Source: Hymenobacter swuensis DY53 (lineage in GTDB: Bacteria > Bacteroidota > Bacteroidia > Cytophagales > Hymenobacteraceae). From it: DNA of 64,000 bases. Shown in pieces: positions 17,715-25,625 of this stretch. The notes beneath the pieces were generated by a model. That model saw only the letters and a program-made list of their open reading frames with translations, searched no databases and had not been told where the DNA came from. Every line of letters begins with the position of its first letter. Position 1 is the stretch's first letter. The DNA is taken from assembly GCF_000576555.1 (NCBI RefSeq), contig NZ_CP007145.1:2232001-2296000 (forward strand). The letters run 5' to 3'. Made by a program: the position numbers and the translations under genes.

Positions 17715-18998
17715 CTACACCGTCGGGGCCGGCAGTACCTTGCCCGTTACCTCGCCAAAACCGATGCGCAGGCCATCCTTCTCGCAATAGCCGCGCATGG
17801 TCACCCGGTCGCCGTCGAGCAGGAACCTGCGCTCCGAGCCGTCGGCCAGGGGCAGGGGGCGGGTGCCGCGCCAGGCCAGCTCCAGCATCGAGCCCAATGA
17901 GTCGGGCGTGGCGCCCGAGATGGTGCCCGAAGCGTACAGGTCGCCGACCTGCAGGTTGCAGCCGTTGGAAGCTTGGTGGGTGAGCTGCTGGGCCATGCTC
18001 CAGTACATCAGCCCGAAGTTGGAGCGCGAAATGGTGGTGGCCGGGCCGTTTTCGGGCTGCAGATCCACTTCCAGGTGCACGTCGAAGTTGTGCTTATCCA
18101 GCTGGCGCAGGTAGAGCAGCGGCTCGGGCTCCTGAACCGGTCCGGCCACCCGGAACGGCTCCAGCGCATCCAGCGTCACCACCCACGCCGACATGCTGCT
18201 GCCGAAGCTTTTGCCCAGAAATGGCCCCAGCGGCACGTACTCCCAGCTCTGGATGTCGCGCGCGCTCCAGTCGTTGAACAGCACCAGCCCGAAGATGTGG
18301 TCCTCGGCATGCTGAATCGGCACGGTGTCGCCAAGGTGCGTGCCCTGGCCCACAATAAAGCCCACTTCCAGCTCGAAATCCAGCTGCTGCGACGGCCCGA
18401 AGGTGGGCGCGGCGGCATCGGGGGCCTTGCGCTGGCCGTTGGGCCGGCGCATATCGGTGCCGCTCACCACGATGCTGCTGGCCCGGCCGTGGTAGCCGAT
18501 GGGAATGTGGCGCCAGTTGGGCAGCAGTGCGTTGGCCGGGTCGCGGAACATGATGCCCACGTTGGTGGCGTGCTCGATGCTGCTGTAGAAATCGGTGTAG
18601 TTGTGGGGCTTCACGGGGCGCAGCATCCGCACCTCCGTCTGGCGCAGCAGGCACTCGCGCATCACCTCATCCGAGCGGAGGGAGGCATTGTCGTGGCGCA
18701 GCAGCTCCGACACGCGCTGGCGCACGGCCCGCCACACTGGCCGGCCCAGGGCAATGAACTGGTTGAGCGAGCGGCGGCGGAACACCTTGGGCATCTTCGC
18801 GCCCAGTTCCAGGTCCTCAAAAAAGCCGAACTGGGCCACGGCGTACAGATCCAGCACGTACTCGCCAATGGCCACGCCCAGCCGCGGGCCTCGCTCCTCC
18901 GTCTCAAACACGCCGAACGGCAGGTTCTGAATGGGAAAGTCGCTGCCGGGGGCAATATCAATCCAGGAGTGCAGAGCGGGGTCGTTGGGGTTAGCCAT
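17715..18998 (-). CDS. fahA: Fumarylacetoacetase
   Basis: A 427-residue fumarylacetoacetate hydrolase that cleaves fumarylacetoacetate to fumarate and acetoacetate at the end of tyrosine/phenylalanine catabolism. DFYSSIEHATNVG carries the calcium-ligand Asp and catalytic His. LDFELEVGFIVG holds the two glutamate ligands, and FNDWSARDIQSWEYVPLGPFLGKSF holds the Asp ligand and active-site Lys. The N-terminal FAA_hydro_N domain covers about residues 10-110. The ATG at 18998 is preceded by a TAccTTTG -7 box (19028-19035 on the minus strand), which rules out the in-frame ATG at 19082. No other homogentisate-pathway genes lie nearby, so the pathway is scattered. Confidence 0.94.
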   Translation of the reverse strand: MANPNDPALHSWIDIAPGSDFPIQNLPFGVFETEERGPRLGVAIGEYVLDLYAVAQFGFFEDLELGAKMPKVFRRRSLNQFIALGRPVWRAVRQRVSELLRHDNASLRSDEVMRECLLRQTEVRMLRPVKPHNYTDFYSSIEHATNVGIMFRDPANALLPNWRHIPIGYHGRASSIVVSGTDMRRPNGQRKAPDAAAPTFGPSQQLDFELEVGFIVGQGTHLGDTVPIQHAEDHIFGLVLFNDWSARDIQSWEYVPLGPFLGKSFGSSMSAWVVTLDALEPFRVAGPVQEPEPLLYLRQLDKHNFDVHLEVDLQPENGPATTISRSNFGLMYWSMAQQLTHQASNGCNLQVGDLYASGTISGATPDSLGSMLELAWRGTRPLPLADGSERRFLLDGDRVTMRGYCEKDGLRIGFGEVTGKVLPAPTV

Positions 18999-19027
18999 TC
19001 GGGAAGGGTGGTTGATGGTAGGAGCAG

Positions 19028-19035
19028 CAAAGGTA
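19028..19035 (-). promoter_or_regulatory. TAccTTTG -7 box for fahA
   Basis: On the minus strand TACCTTTG matches the Bacteroidota sigma-factor -7 consensus TAnnTTTG, 30 bases before the chosen fahA ATG. Confidence 0.5.
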
Positions 19036-19083
19036 ATGGGGCCGGCGGAATGCGGGTAAGTGAGGCAGAATCCTTGATGCAAG

Positions 19084-19098
19084 AAGCATTACCTTTAC
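19084..19098 (+). repeat. 15-bp direct repeat, left copy
   Basis: AAGCATTACCTTTAC, repeated exactly at 19895-19909. The pair brackets an AT-rich gene and may mark an insertion. The motif also contains a TAccTTTa sequence close to a -7 promoter box, 43 bases before the gene's start codon. Confidence 0.6.
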
Positions 19099-19140
19099 CA
19101 AGGCATCAGCTACAACCATCAACGACTAATAGACCCGAGA

Positions 19141-19896
19141 ATGAGTCAAATTAACTATCCGAAATTTGCTAATGAATGTCTTCAAGAGTTAATAGAAAAG
19201 CAGGATGTATTTAATGTTGAATATGATATTGATGGATATGAGAACTGGTTCTATAATGATGCCACTGGTCTATTGACTTTTTCGACTGGTGAAGAAGAAG
19301 TCAATTTCAAATATCTAAGAGTTGGTAGCTTATCTAAAAATTCCAATACATGGAAATGGTCATGGGATAATGATATGATTTCACCAGATGCAAAAGAGAA
19401 GCTGAATTGTGTTAGAGAGTTTGGTGAGAAATACGATTTCGATAAATTGACTGATGGCTATTTTGAAAGTAGCGAGGAAGAAGCATGGGAGTTAAGCGCC
19501 ATTACAGCTAAGCTTACGGACGGTATTGGAGTTTACCGACCCGTTTCAGAGCATCTGTTGGTTTTTATAGTTGTAAAAGAATTTGTTGATACCGAATCTG
19601 CACAACTCATTAAAGAAAGATATATAGAGTGTGATGTCCATGATTATAGACGAATAGCGTTTGTCTGTAAACACCTCAATCACACATCTAAAGTGGGTTT
19701 CGAAGAATCATTTGAAACGCACGAAAATATGGAATTAGAAGAAGAAGAAGATTTTCAGGCTTGGTGTGATGAATGTGAAAAAGTGAGGCAAAAAGAGGGT
19801 GGATGGAATGATAAATCAATGGTTTTTGCAAATATTAAGCTTGTATGTGAACAGTGTTATTTTGAAATGAAAGAGTTGAATTTAGGCTATAAGTAA
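19141..19896 (+). CDS. DUF6882-like protein with zinc-binding tail (immunity-like)
   Basis: A 251-residue acidic cytosolic protein. The first 150 residues resemble DUF6882: a tryptophan motif NTWKWSWDN near 68-76, then VREFGEKYDFDKL, then an alpha-helical ELSAITAKLTDGIGVYR stretch. The last 80 residues carry paired metal-type residues CKHLNH, CDECEK and CEQCYFE, suggesting a zinc-binding module also seen in small orphan proteins. Base composition is strikingly AT-rich and codon choice differs sharply from the GC-rich neighbours, pointing to recent acquisition. The gene fills the interval between two exact 15-bp repeats. DUF6882-type proteins are often linked to toxin immunity, but no toxin gene is adjacent, so an orphan immunity role is inference only. 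Confidence 0.72.
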   Translation: MSQINYPKFANECLQELIEKQDVFNVEYDIDGYENWFYNDATGLLTFSTGEEEVNFKYLRVGSLSKNSNTWKWSWDNDMISPDAKEKLNCVREFGEKYDFDKLTDGYFESSEEEAWELSAITAKLTDGIGVYRPVSEHLLVFIVVKEFVDTESAQLIKERYIECDVHDYRRIAFVCKHLNHTSKVGFEESFETHENMELEEEEDFQAWCDECEKVRQKEGGWNDKSMVFANIKLVCEQCYFEMKELNLGYK

Positions 19897-19909
19897 GCAT
19901 TACCTTTAC
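19895..19909 (+). repeat. 15-bp direct repeat, right copy
   Basis: An exact copy of AAGCATTACCTTTAC, overlapping the last two bases of the preceding gene's stop codon and ending 85 bases before the minus-strand nifU-like gene's stop. Confidence 0.6.
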
Positions 19910-19930
19910 TCGCCTCTCCCTCAAACCCAC

Positions 19931-19972
19931 AACGCCCCGCCCCAACCGGAAAACCGGCAGGAGCGGGGCGTT
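19931..19972. terminator. Hairpin between convergent genes
   Basis: AACGCCCCGC (19931-19940) pairs with GCGGGGCGTT (19963-19972), with an inner CCGG-aaaa-CCGG stem. It probably terminates both the AT-rich gene and the nifU-like gene, though the T tract is short. Confidence 0.6.
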
Positions 19973-19993
19973 ACTGTCCGTTACCTGAGAAGC

Positions 19994-20329
19994 TTAGAAC
20001 TGCGGAGTAGGTACCGGCGAGGGCGACTGAGGGTGGCCGGTCTGGCCGGCGGGCTGGGCCGACATGGGCGTGAGGTTGATGGCCTCCACGGCGCGGATTT
20101 CGGGCACGGCCTTCTTCACCGATTCCTCTACGCCGGCTTTCAGCGTCATCGGCGACATGGGGCAGGTACCGCAGGCGCCGAGCAGCTCCAGGCGCAGCAC
20201 CATGTCATCGGTGATTTCCAGCACGCGCACGTTGCCTCCGTCGGCGGCCAGATAGGGCCGGATGGTATCCAAGGCCTGTTCGATGCGGGGCAGGAGCGGA
20301 TGGGTTTCCACGGTGGGCGATACGGTCAT
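19994..20329 (-). CDS. NifU C-terminal-domain Fe-S scaffold protein
   Basis: A 111-residue NifU-like protein of the NfuA type. The core (about residues 10-85) contains the GGNVRVLEI start and the CGTCPMS motif, whose two cysteines bind a 4Fe-4S cluster shared between subunits. A Pro/Gln-rich tail of about 25 residues follows. It should carry and deliver iron-sulfur clusters in the cytosol. The ATG at 20329 is chosen because a TAccTTTG promoter box lies at 20398-20405 on this strand. That would put transcription start at or after the alternative ATG at 20389. It is the next gene after mrp on the same strand, and both act in Fe-S handling, but each has its own promoter box. Confidence 0.88.
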   Translation of the reverse strand: MTVSPTVETHPLLPRIEQALDTIRPYLAADGGNVRVLEITDDMVLRLELLGACGTCPMSPMTLKAGVEESVKKAVPEIRAVEAINLTPMSAQPAGQTGHPQSPSPVPTPQF

Positions 20330-20397
20330 AACGGGAATTTCACGGGTTGTACGCTGGTTGGGCGGCAAAGTGCCCGACAGCGTCGGCAATACGAAAG

Positions 20398-20405
20398 CAA
20401 AGGTA
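20398..20405 (-). promoter_or_regulatory. TAccTTTG -7 box for the nifU-like gene
   Basis: TACCTTTG on the minus strand matches the Bacteroidota TAnnTTTG box, 69 bases before the chosen start. It lies between a palindromic element and the gene. Confidence 0.5.
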
Positions 20406-20474
20406 GAACATTCGCCCGACGCTACGGTAAACCGGCCGGAGCGGGGAGAAGTTCAGGAGAAACGCAGGCCCCAG

Positions 20475-20540
20475 AGCTGAAGCCCTGGGCTATGCAGCGA
20501 AAAACGAGAAGCCCGCTGATTAGCCCCAGGCTTCAGCCCT
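20475..20540. repeat. Palindromic element between mrp and nifU-like gene
   Basis: Imperfect arms AGCTGAAGCCCTGGGCT (20475-20491) and AGCCCCAGGCTTCAGCCCT (20522-20540) can form a long hairpin. It is a REP-like intergenic palindrome of a different sequence type from the others in the window and may attenuate read-through from mrp. Confidence 0.6.
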
Positions 20541-20556
20541 AAGGCCCGGGTTTCCA

Positions 20557-21660
20557 TTACGACTTCATTTCCACGATGTTGGTTTTGGGCGCCACGGCGT
20601 TACGGATGCTTACTTGGCGGGCCAACTCCTCGGCCAGCTGCGCGAAGACGGCGGCGGCCGGCGTGTTTTCCTGCAGGATGGCAGGCGTGCCCAGGTCGCC
20701 GTTTTCGCGGATAGTTTGCACCAGCGGAATCTGGCCCAGCAGTGGCACCTGGTGCTTTTCGGCCAGGGCCACGCCTCCGCCTTCGCCGAAGATGAAGTAC
20801 TTATTACCGGGTAGCTCAGCAGGCGTAAACCAAGCCATGTTTTCCACAATGCCCAGCACCGGCACGTTGATTTGCGGCAACCGGAACATCTGCAGACCCT
20901 TCTCGGCGTCGGCCAAAGCCACTTTTTGTGGCGTGGTCACGATGAGCGAGCCGGTGACGGGCACCGTCTGCACCATGGTGAGGTGGATGTCGGAGGTTCC
21001 GGGGGGCATGTCGAGGAGCAGATAGTCCAGCTCGCCCCAATCCACTTCCGTGATGAACTGCTTGAGGGCCGACGAAGCCATCGGGCCGCGCCACACAATG
21101 GCCGACTCGGACGGGGCTAGGAATCCGATGCTCATCAGCTTCACGCCGTGGGCAATGATGGGCTGGATGAGGTTTTTGCCGTCGGGGCCTTGGAACACGT
21201 GGGGCCGCTCGTTCATCACGCCGAACATGAGGGGCATGCTGGGGCCGCTGATATCGGCATCCACGAGGCCTACTTTGGCGCCGGTTTTGGCCAAGGCAAT
21301 GGCCAGATTGGCCGTGACGGTGCTTTTGCCTACGCCGCCCTTGCCCGAGGCAATGGCAATGATGTTCTTCACGCCGGGCAGCAAGTCGCGGTTCTGGCGC
21401 ATGGTGGTCACGCGCGAGGTCATTACGATGACGACTTCTGCGTCCTTATCTACCATCGTGTGGATGGCCCGCTCGCAGGCGTCGTGGATGAGCTGTTTGA
21501 GGGGGCAGGCAGGGGTGGTGAGCACCACCGTGAACGAGACGCGGCGTCCGTCAATCTGCACGTCCTCAATCATATTGAGCGTCACGAGGTCTTTGCCCAG
21601 GTCGGGCTCCTCCACGTAGCTTAGGGCCTTGAGGACGGCTTCTTTGGTAATGGGTTCCAT
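20557..21660 (-). CDS. mrp: Mrp/ApbC-family Fe-S cluster carrier ATPase
   Basis: A 367-residue P-loop ATPase of the Mrp/NBP35 family that loads or transfers Fe-S clusters. Residues 1-85 are a MIP18/DUF59 domain (VLKALSYVEEPDLGKDLV ... TTPACPLKQ). The ATPase follows with the deviant Walker A GKGGVGKST near residue 108, DADISGPSMP, and DYLLLDMPPGTSD. The CxxC pair that bridges a cluster in many Mrp proteins is replaced by WFTPAELPGNKYFIF, as I recall for other Bacteroidota. Cluster binding may then differ or use the DUF59 cysteine. The start at 21660 follows a TAtcTTTG box at 21695-21702. The nifU-like gene lies downstream. Confidence 0.92.
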   Translation of the reverse strand: MEPITKEAVLKALSYVEEPDLGKDLVTLNMIEDVQIDGRRVSFTVVLTTPACPLKQLIHDACERAIHTMVDKDAEVVIVMTSRVTTMRQNRDLLPGVKNIIAIASGKGGVGKSTVTANLAIALAKTGAKVGLVDADISGPSMPLMFGVMNERPHVFQGPDGKNLIQPIIAHGVKLMSIGFLAPSESAIVWRGPMASSALKQFITEVDWGELDYLLLDMPPGTSDIHLTMVQTVPVTGSLIVTTPQKVALADAEKGLQMFRLPQINVPVLGIVENMAWFTPAELPGNKYFIFGEGGGVALAEKHQVPLLGQIPLVQTIRENGDLGTPAILQENTPAAAVFAQLAEELARQVSIRNAVAPKTNIVEMKS

Positions 21661-21694
21661 TATAGTCAGTCGGGAAAAGTCAGGAGGTAAAGCG

Positions 21695-21702
21695 CAAAGA
21701 TA
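21695..21702 (-). promoter_or_regulatory. TAtcTTTG -7 box for mrp
   Basis: TATCTTTG on the minus strand, 35 bases before the mrp ATG, fits the TAnnTTTG consensus and excludes the longer reading frame beginning at 21810. Confidence 0.5.
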
Positions 21703-21890
21703 ACCCGGAAAACGGGCCTGAAGTTGTGCGGCCACTTGCCGGTCGGTGCCGCAGTCCGGATTTCTGTTCGGGCTATTCTGGCAGTCGGTGAGGATTCCCC
21801 TCTGTTCCACGGCTGGCCCGATAATCCGGCGGAAAGCCAGTATTCTTGCGGATTCTATTGCTACACTTCATTTTTTACACTTCAGGTTGT

Positions 21891-23150
21891 ATGCTCGTTT
21901 CTTCCCGTTTCCGGCGTTGCTTTACTCGCGGAGCCGGCTCCCTGCTGCTGGCAGTAGTTTTCAGCACCGCCGCGCATGCGCAAGCCCCCACCGATACCAC
22001 TTTCCAGCGGCTGTTGCGCCAGAACCAGTTTAGCCTCACCCAAACGGGTGCGCAGTTTAGCGGGCCGGGGTGGGAAAAGCTGCAGCAGGATATTCGCAAA
22101 AGCGCCTGGGTGCTGGTGGGTGAAGACCACGGCATGGCCCAGATTCCGGCCTTCACCCAGGCGGTGGCGCAGGTGCTGCAACCCAAAGTGTACGTAGCCG
22201 AAATCGACAAGTACCAGGCCCGCAACCTGAGCCAGTTGGCCGCCAAACCCGGGCTGCCCACGGCCTTCGAGCACAAGTACCCCATGGCCTTATCCTTCTA
22301 TAGCTGGGCCGAGGAATTTGAGCTGGCCCGGGCCCTGCGGTCCCAGAATACGGCTATTGTGGGCGTGGAGCAGGTAGGGGCGGCCACGGCCGGCCTCACG
22401 CTGGATGGTATGGCCGATCAGGTGAAAAATAAAGCGGCTAAAAGCTACCTGCGCCGCCTGGCTGCAGTTTCGCAGACCCGCGACCGGGCAGATATGGTGA
22501 GGGGCAAGTACGACCACAGCACCGTGATTGTGCTGCAGCCGGTTACCATCGACAGCCTACGCACCATTGCGCGCCAGGAAAGCCCGGCGGTGCAGGATAT
22601 GCTGGATAACTTTCTGGCCAGCGTCGCCATTTACCAGACCAATGCGTCCGGTAAGCCCGGTGCCCACCAGGCCCGGCTGAACCTGATGAAACGTAACCTG
22701 CTGACGGAGCTACAGCCCTACCAGAAAGCCGGGGAACCATTGCCCACTATGCTCTTTAAGTTTGGGGCGGCGCATATGGGCCGGGGCCGCAGTATCTCGG
22801 GCAACTTCTATGACGTAGGGAATCTGGCCGTGAACCTGGCCGACATGCACGACCAGAAAACCCTCCACATCTTCGTCATCGGCAAACAGGGCGAGCAGGC
22901 AGGTGGGGCTAACCCCGACGATTTCACCAAGAACATCGCCACGTATTCGTACGATAACGAGGCCATGGTCAAGCCCTTCACCAACAGTACCGCCGCTACC
23001 GGCCCGTGGCAGGTATTCGACGTGCGCCCCCTGCGCCGGGCCCTGCTCCAAGACAAACTCACCGTGAGCAGTCAGGAGCTACAGGCTACCATTCTGGGCT
23101 ACGATTACGTGGTTATCATTCCCAAAACCACCGCCAGCCACAATTACTAG
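21891..23150 (+). CDS. Secreted erythromycin esterase/ChaN-like protein
   Basis: A 419-residue exported protein. The ATG at 21891 gives a signal peptide of about 30 residues ending at AHAQ. The mature part opens with an all-helical/beta core containing VGEDHGMAQIPAF near residue 80, then VYVAEIDKYQARNL and a distant FKFGAAHMGRG. The GE-D-H-G motif followed by a late histidine resembles the EreA/ChaN/TIKI superfamily, which includes erythromycin esterases and haem-binding lipoproteins. I cannot say which activity applies. It is a single gene, divergent from mrp and followed by a palindromic element. The assignment is by motif memory only. Confidence 0.68.
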   Translation: MLVSSRFRRCFTRGAGSLLLAVVFSTAAHAQAPTDTTFQRLLRQNQFSLTQTGAQFSGPGWEKLQQDIRKSAWVLVGEDHGMAQIPAFTQAVAQVLQPKVYVAEIDKYQARNLSQLAAKPGLPTAFEHKYPMALSFYSWAEEFELARALRSQNTAIVGVEQVGAATAGLTLDGMADQVKNKAAKSYLRRLAAVSQTRDRADMVRGKYDHSTVIVLQPVTIDSLRTIARQESPAVQDMLDNFLASVAIYQTNASGKPGAHQARLNLMKRNLLTELQPYQKAGEPLPTMLFKFGAAHMGRGRSISGNFYDVGNLAVNLADMHDQKTLHIFVIGKQGEQAGGANPDDFTKNIATYSYDNEAMVKPFTNSTAATGPWQVFDVRPLRRALLQDKLTVSSQELQATILGYDYVVIIPKTTASHNY

Positions 23151-23172
23151 GAGCAACGAAAGACCGTTATAT

Positions 23173-23245
23173 GGAGCTTGTTGAAGTATCTCTACCACTT
23201 CGTTGTTAAACATAGCAAAGCGGTAGAGATGCTTCGGCAAGCTCC
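23173..23245. repeat. Palindromic element C, diverged copy
   Basis: The arms at 23173-23196 and 23222-23245 share AGCTTG..GAAG.ATCTCTACC with three mismatches. The half containing GAAGCATCTCTACC is related to the perfect palindrome at 8627-8721. It lies between the esterase-like gene and dnaG. Confidence 0.6.
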
Positions 23246-23316
23246 GCATGACGTTCACAAGGGCTTCGCCGCGAAGTGACAAGCCTGAGGCATGCCACTT
23301 CGCCGCCGTTCCTGCC

Positions 23317-23324
23317 TACCTTTG
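23317..23324 (+). promoter_or_regulatory. TAccTTTG -7 box for dnaG
   Basis: TACCTTTG at 23317-23324 lies 39 bases before the TTG chosen as dnaG start and downstream of the only in-frame ATG (23276). It therefore supports the TTG start. Confidence 0.55.
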
Positions 23325-23362
23325 GGGTTCCGTTCTGCTGCTACCCCGTTGCCCGCACCGCC

Positions 23363-25444
23363 TTGGCCCGTATCCCCAAAGAAACCGTCGACCAGATTAT
23401 CCACCACGCCGACATTGTGGAGGTGGTGGGCGACTTCGTGAGCCTCAAGCGCAAGGGCCAGAATATGTGGGCCTGCTGCCCGTTTCACCACGAAAAGTCG
23501 CCGAGCTTCTCGGTGGCCCCGGCCAAGGGCCTGTACAAGTGCTTCGGGTGCGGCAAGGCCGGCGGGGTGGTGCAGTTCATCATGGACATCGAGGGCACCA
23601 GCTACGTGGAGGCCCTGAAATACTTGGCCAAAAAGTATGGTATCGACGTTCAGGAGGAAGAAAAGACGCCCGAGCAGCAGCTAGCCCAGAACGAAAAGGA
23701 CTCTCAGTTCATCGTCTCGAACTGGGCCAAAGACCACTACCACAAGCTGCTCCAGGACAACGAGGAAGGCCAGAGCATTGGCTGGAGCTACCTCCGGCAG
23801 CGCGGCCTCAACCAGGCCACCATCAAAACCTTCGAGCTGGGCTACTCGCTGGACCAGTGGGACGACCTGCTGAAATCGGCCACGGTGGCAGGCTTCGAGC
23901 TGAAGTACCTGGAGAAAACCGGCCTCGTGGTGCGCCGCGAAGACGACCAGGGCCAGGACACCGGCCGCCGCTACGACCGGTTCCGGGGCCGCGTGATGTT
24001 CCCCATTCACAACGTGTCGGGCCGCGTCATCGGCTTCGGGGCGCGCACGCTCAAGCCCAACGACAAGACCGCCAAGTACCTCAACTCGCCCGAGTCGGAG
24101 ATTTACCACAAGTCGGATGTGCTGTATGGGCTCTACCAGGCCCGGCAGCCCATCCGCTCGGAGGAGCTATGCTATCTGGTGGAAGGCTACCTCGACGTGC
24201 TGAGTCTGCACCAGGGTGGCATCAAGAACGTGGTGGCCTCGTCGGGTACCTCGCTCACCGACGGCCAGATCCGCCTCATCAAGCGCTACACCGACAACGT
24301 GACGGTGCTGTATGACGGCGACGCGGCCGGCATCCGGGCCTCGCTGCGCGGCATTGATATGCTGCTGGAAGGTGGCTTGAACGTGCGCGTGGTGCTGTTT
24401 CCCGACGGCGACGACCCCGACAGCTACATCCGCAAAGTCGGCGACCAGCGCTTCCGGGAGCACCTGGAAGGCGCCAGCCAGGATTTTATCCAGTTCAAAA
24501 CCGACCTGGTGAGCAGGGAGGCGGCCCACGACCCGGTGAAGAAGGCCGAGGCCATTCGGGAAGTGCTGCAAAGCATCAGCAAAGTGCCCGACCCCATCAA
24601 GCGGCAGGTATTTCTGCAGCAGACTTCGCAGGAATTTGGTATCGATGAGCAGGTGCTCATCACGGAGTACAACAAGCTGGTGCGCAACGCTTCCGGTAAA
24701 TCCCCCGGCGGCCAGAGCAGCAGCGGGAGCGGGGCGGCGGGCGGCTACAGTGGCGGCCAGCAGGCGCCGAGTAGTGGCGGCGCCAGCCCGCGCCCGGCCC
24801 CGCGGCCCATGAGCCCTGAGGAAGAAGCCGAGGCCCTGATGTACGGCGCGTCGCCGGAGGACCTGATGGGTGGCGGCGACCTGCAGACCCTCACCCGCGA
24901 GGACCTGGAGCCGGTGCCCGACGTGCTGGAGCGGTGCGAGCGGGAAGTAGTGCGGCTGCTGCTGCTCTACTCGGCACAGCCACTGGCCCCGGAGGTATCG
25001 GTGGCGCAGTATCTGCTGGAGCAGCTGGAGGGCACTGGCTTCAAAACCGGCCTCTACGCCGATTTGCTGCACCTGTGCCGCGAAGAGCTGAACCAGGGCC
25101 GCTGGCCCGAGGTGCGCACACTCATCCAGCATGGCCGCTCCGATATCCGCAGCGTAGTGGCCGAACTGGCCACCGAGAAGTACGAGCTCAGCCCCAACTG
25201 GACCACCCACCAGATTCACGTACCCCGCGAACTGGACCTGTTGCAAACCGCCTGCGATAACGCTATTCTGCGCCTCAATAAGGTGAATGTGGAGCGGGAG
25301 CTGGCCGTGCGTCTCGAAGCCCTGCGTAACCCGGTAGACGAGGCTAGTATGATGGAAAATTTACAAACTATCCACTTGCTCAAGCAGATGGACAACCAGC
25401 TGGCTAATATGCTGGGCACCGTCATTCCACGGGCTTCCATGTAA
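23363..25444 (+). CDS. dnaG: DNA primase
   Basis: A 693-residue primase making RNA primers at the replication fork. The N-terminal CHC2 zinc finger shows CPFHHE then KCFGCGKAGG (about residues 34-62). The catalytic core and TOPRIM fold carry LVEGYLDVL (metal-binding Glu) and YDGDAAGI (Asp). A Gly/Ser/Pro-rich linker (about 445-490) precedes a C-terminal helicase-binding region. Family primases begin (M)ARIPKETVDQI. Here that sequence starts at a TTG (23363), while the nearest in-frame ATG at 23276 lies upstream of the promoter box and adds unrelated residues. It is a lone gene with a hairpin (AAGCCGGC/GCCGGTTT) 15 bases after the stop. Confidence 0.95.
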   Translation: MARIPKETVDQIIHHADIVEVVGDFVSLKRKGQNMWACCPFHHEKSPSFSVAPAKGLYKCFGCGKAGGVVQFIMDIEGTSYVEALKYLAKKYGIDVQEEEKTPEQQLAQNEKDSQFIVSNWAKDHYHKLLQDNEEGQSIGWSYLRQRGLNQATIKTFELGYSLDQWDDLLKSATVAGFELKYLEKTGLVVRREDDQGQDTGRRYDRFRGRVMFPIHNVSGRVIGFGARTLKPNDKTAKYLNSPESEIYHKSDVLYGLYQARQPIRSEELCYLVEGYLDVLSLHQGGIKNVVASSGTSLTDGQIRLIKRYTDNVTVLYDGDAAGIRASLRGIDMLLEGGLNVRVVLFPDGDDPDSYIRKVGDQRFREHLEGASQDFIQFKTDLVSREAAHDPVKKAEAIREVLQSISKVPDPIKRQVFLQQTSQEFGIDEQVLITEYNKLVRNASGKSPGGQSSSGSGAAGGYSGGQQAPSSGGASPRPAPRPMSPEEEAEALMYGASPEDLMGGGDLQTLTREDLEPVPDVLERCEREVVRLLLLYSAQPLAPEVSVAQYLLEQLEGTGFKTGLYADLLHLCREELNQGRWPEVRTLIQHGRSDIRSVVAELATEKYELSPNWTTHQIHVPRELDLLQTACDNAILRLNKVNVERELAVRLEALRNPVDEASMMENLQTIHLLKQMDNQLANMLGTVIPRASM

Positions 25445-25588
25445 ACCAGACGAAAAAGCCGGCATAGGCGCCGGTTTGCTACTTGGGGCGTCGCGAGGAA
25501 TCCGGTGTGCTGGTGCTGCTCTGTGGTGGCCGGGTATTCGGTTCTGTGCCGGAAGAAGGCCGGAAGTAGGTTGCGGGCTGTTGGTTCG

Positions 25589-25596
25589 TAGCTTTG
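25589..25596 (+). promoter_or_regulatory. TAgcTTTG -7 box for the glycosyltransferase pair
   Basis: TAGCTTTG, 30 bases before the GTG start of the GT4 gene, with a TTG 16 bases further upstream, resembles a Bacteroidota promoter. Confidence 0.45.
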
Positions 25597-25625
25597 CGGT
25601 CTGACCTGAATCCTCCTTTCTGCCC

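Noticed and set aside
24167..25246. 359-codon open frame on the minus strand
   Set aside because: It is antisense to dnaG, whose motifs fix the plus strand as coding.
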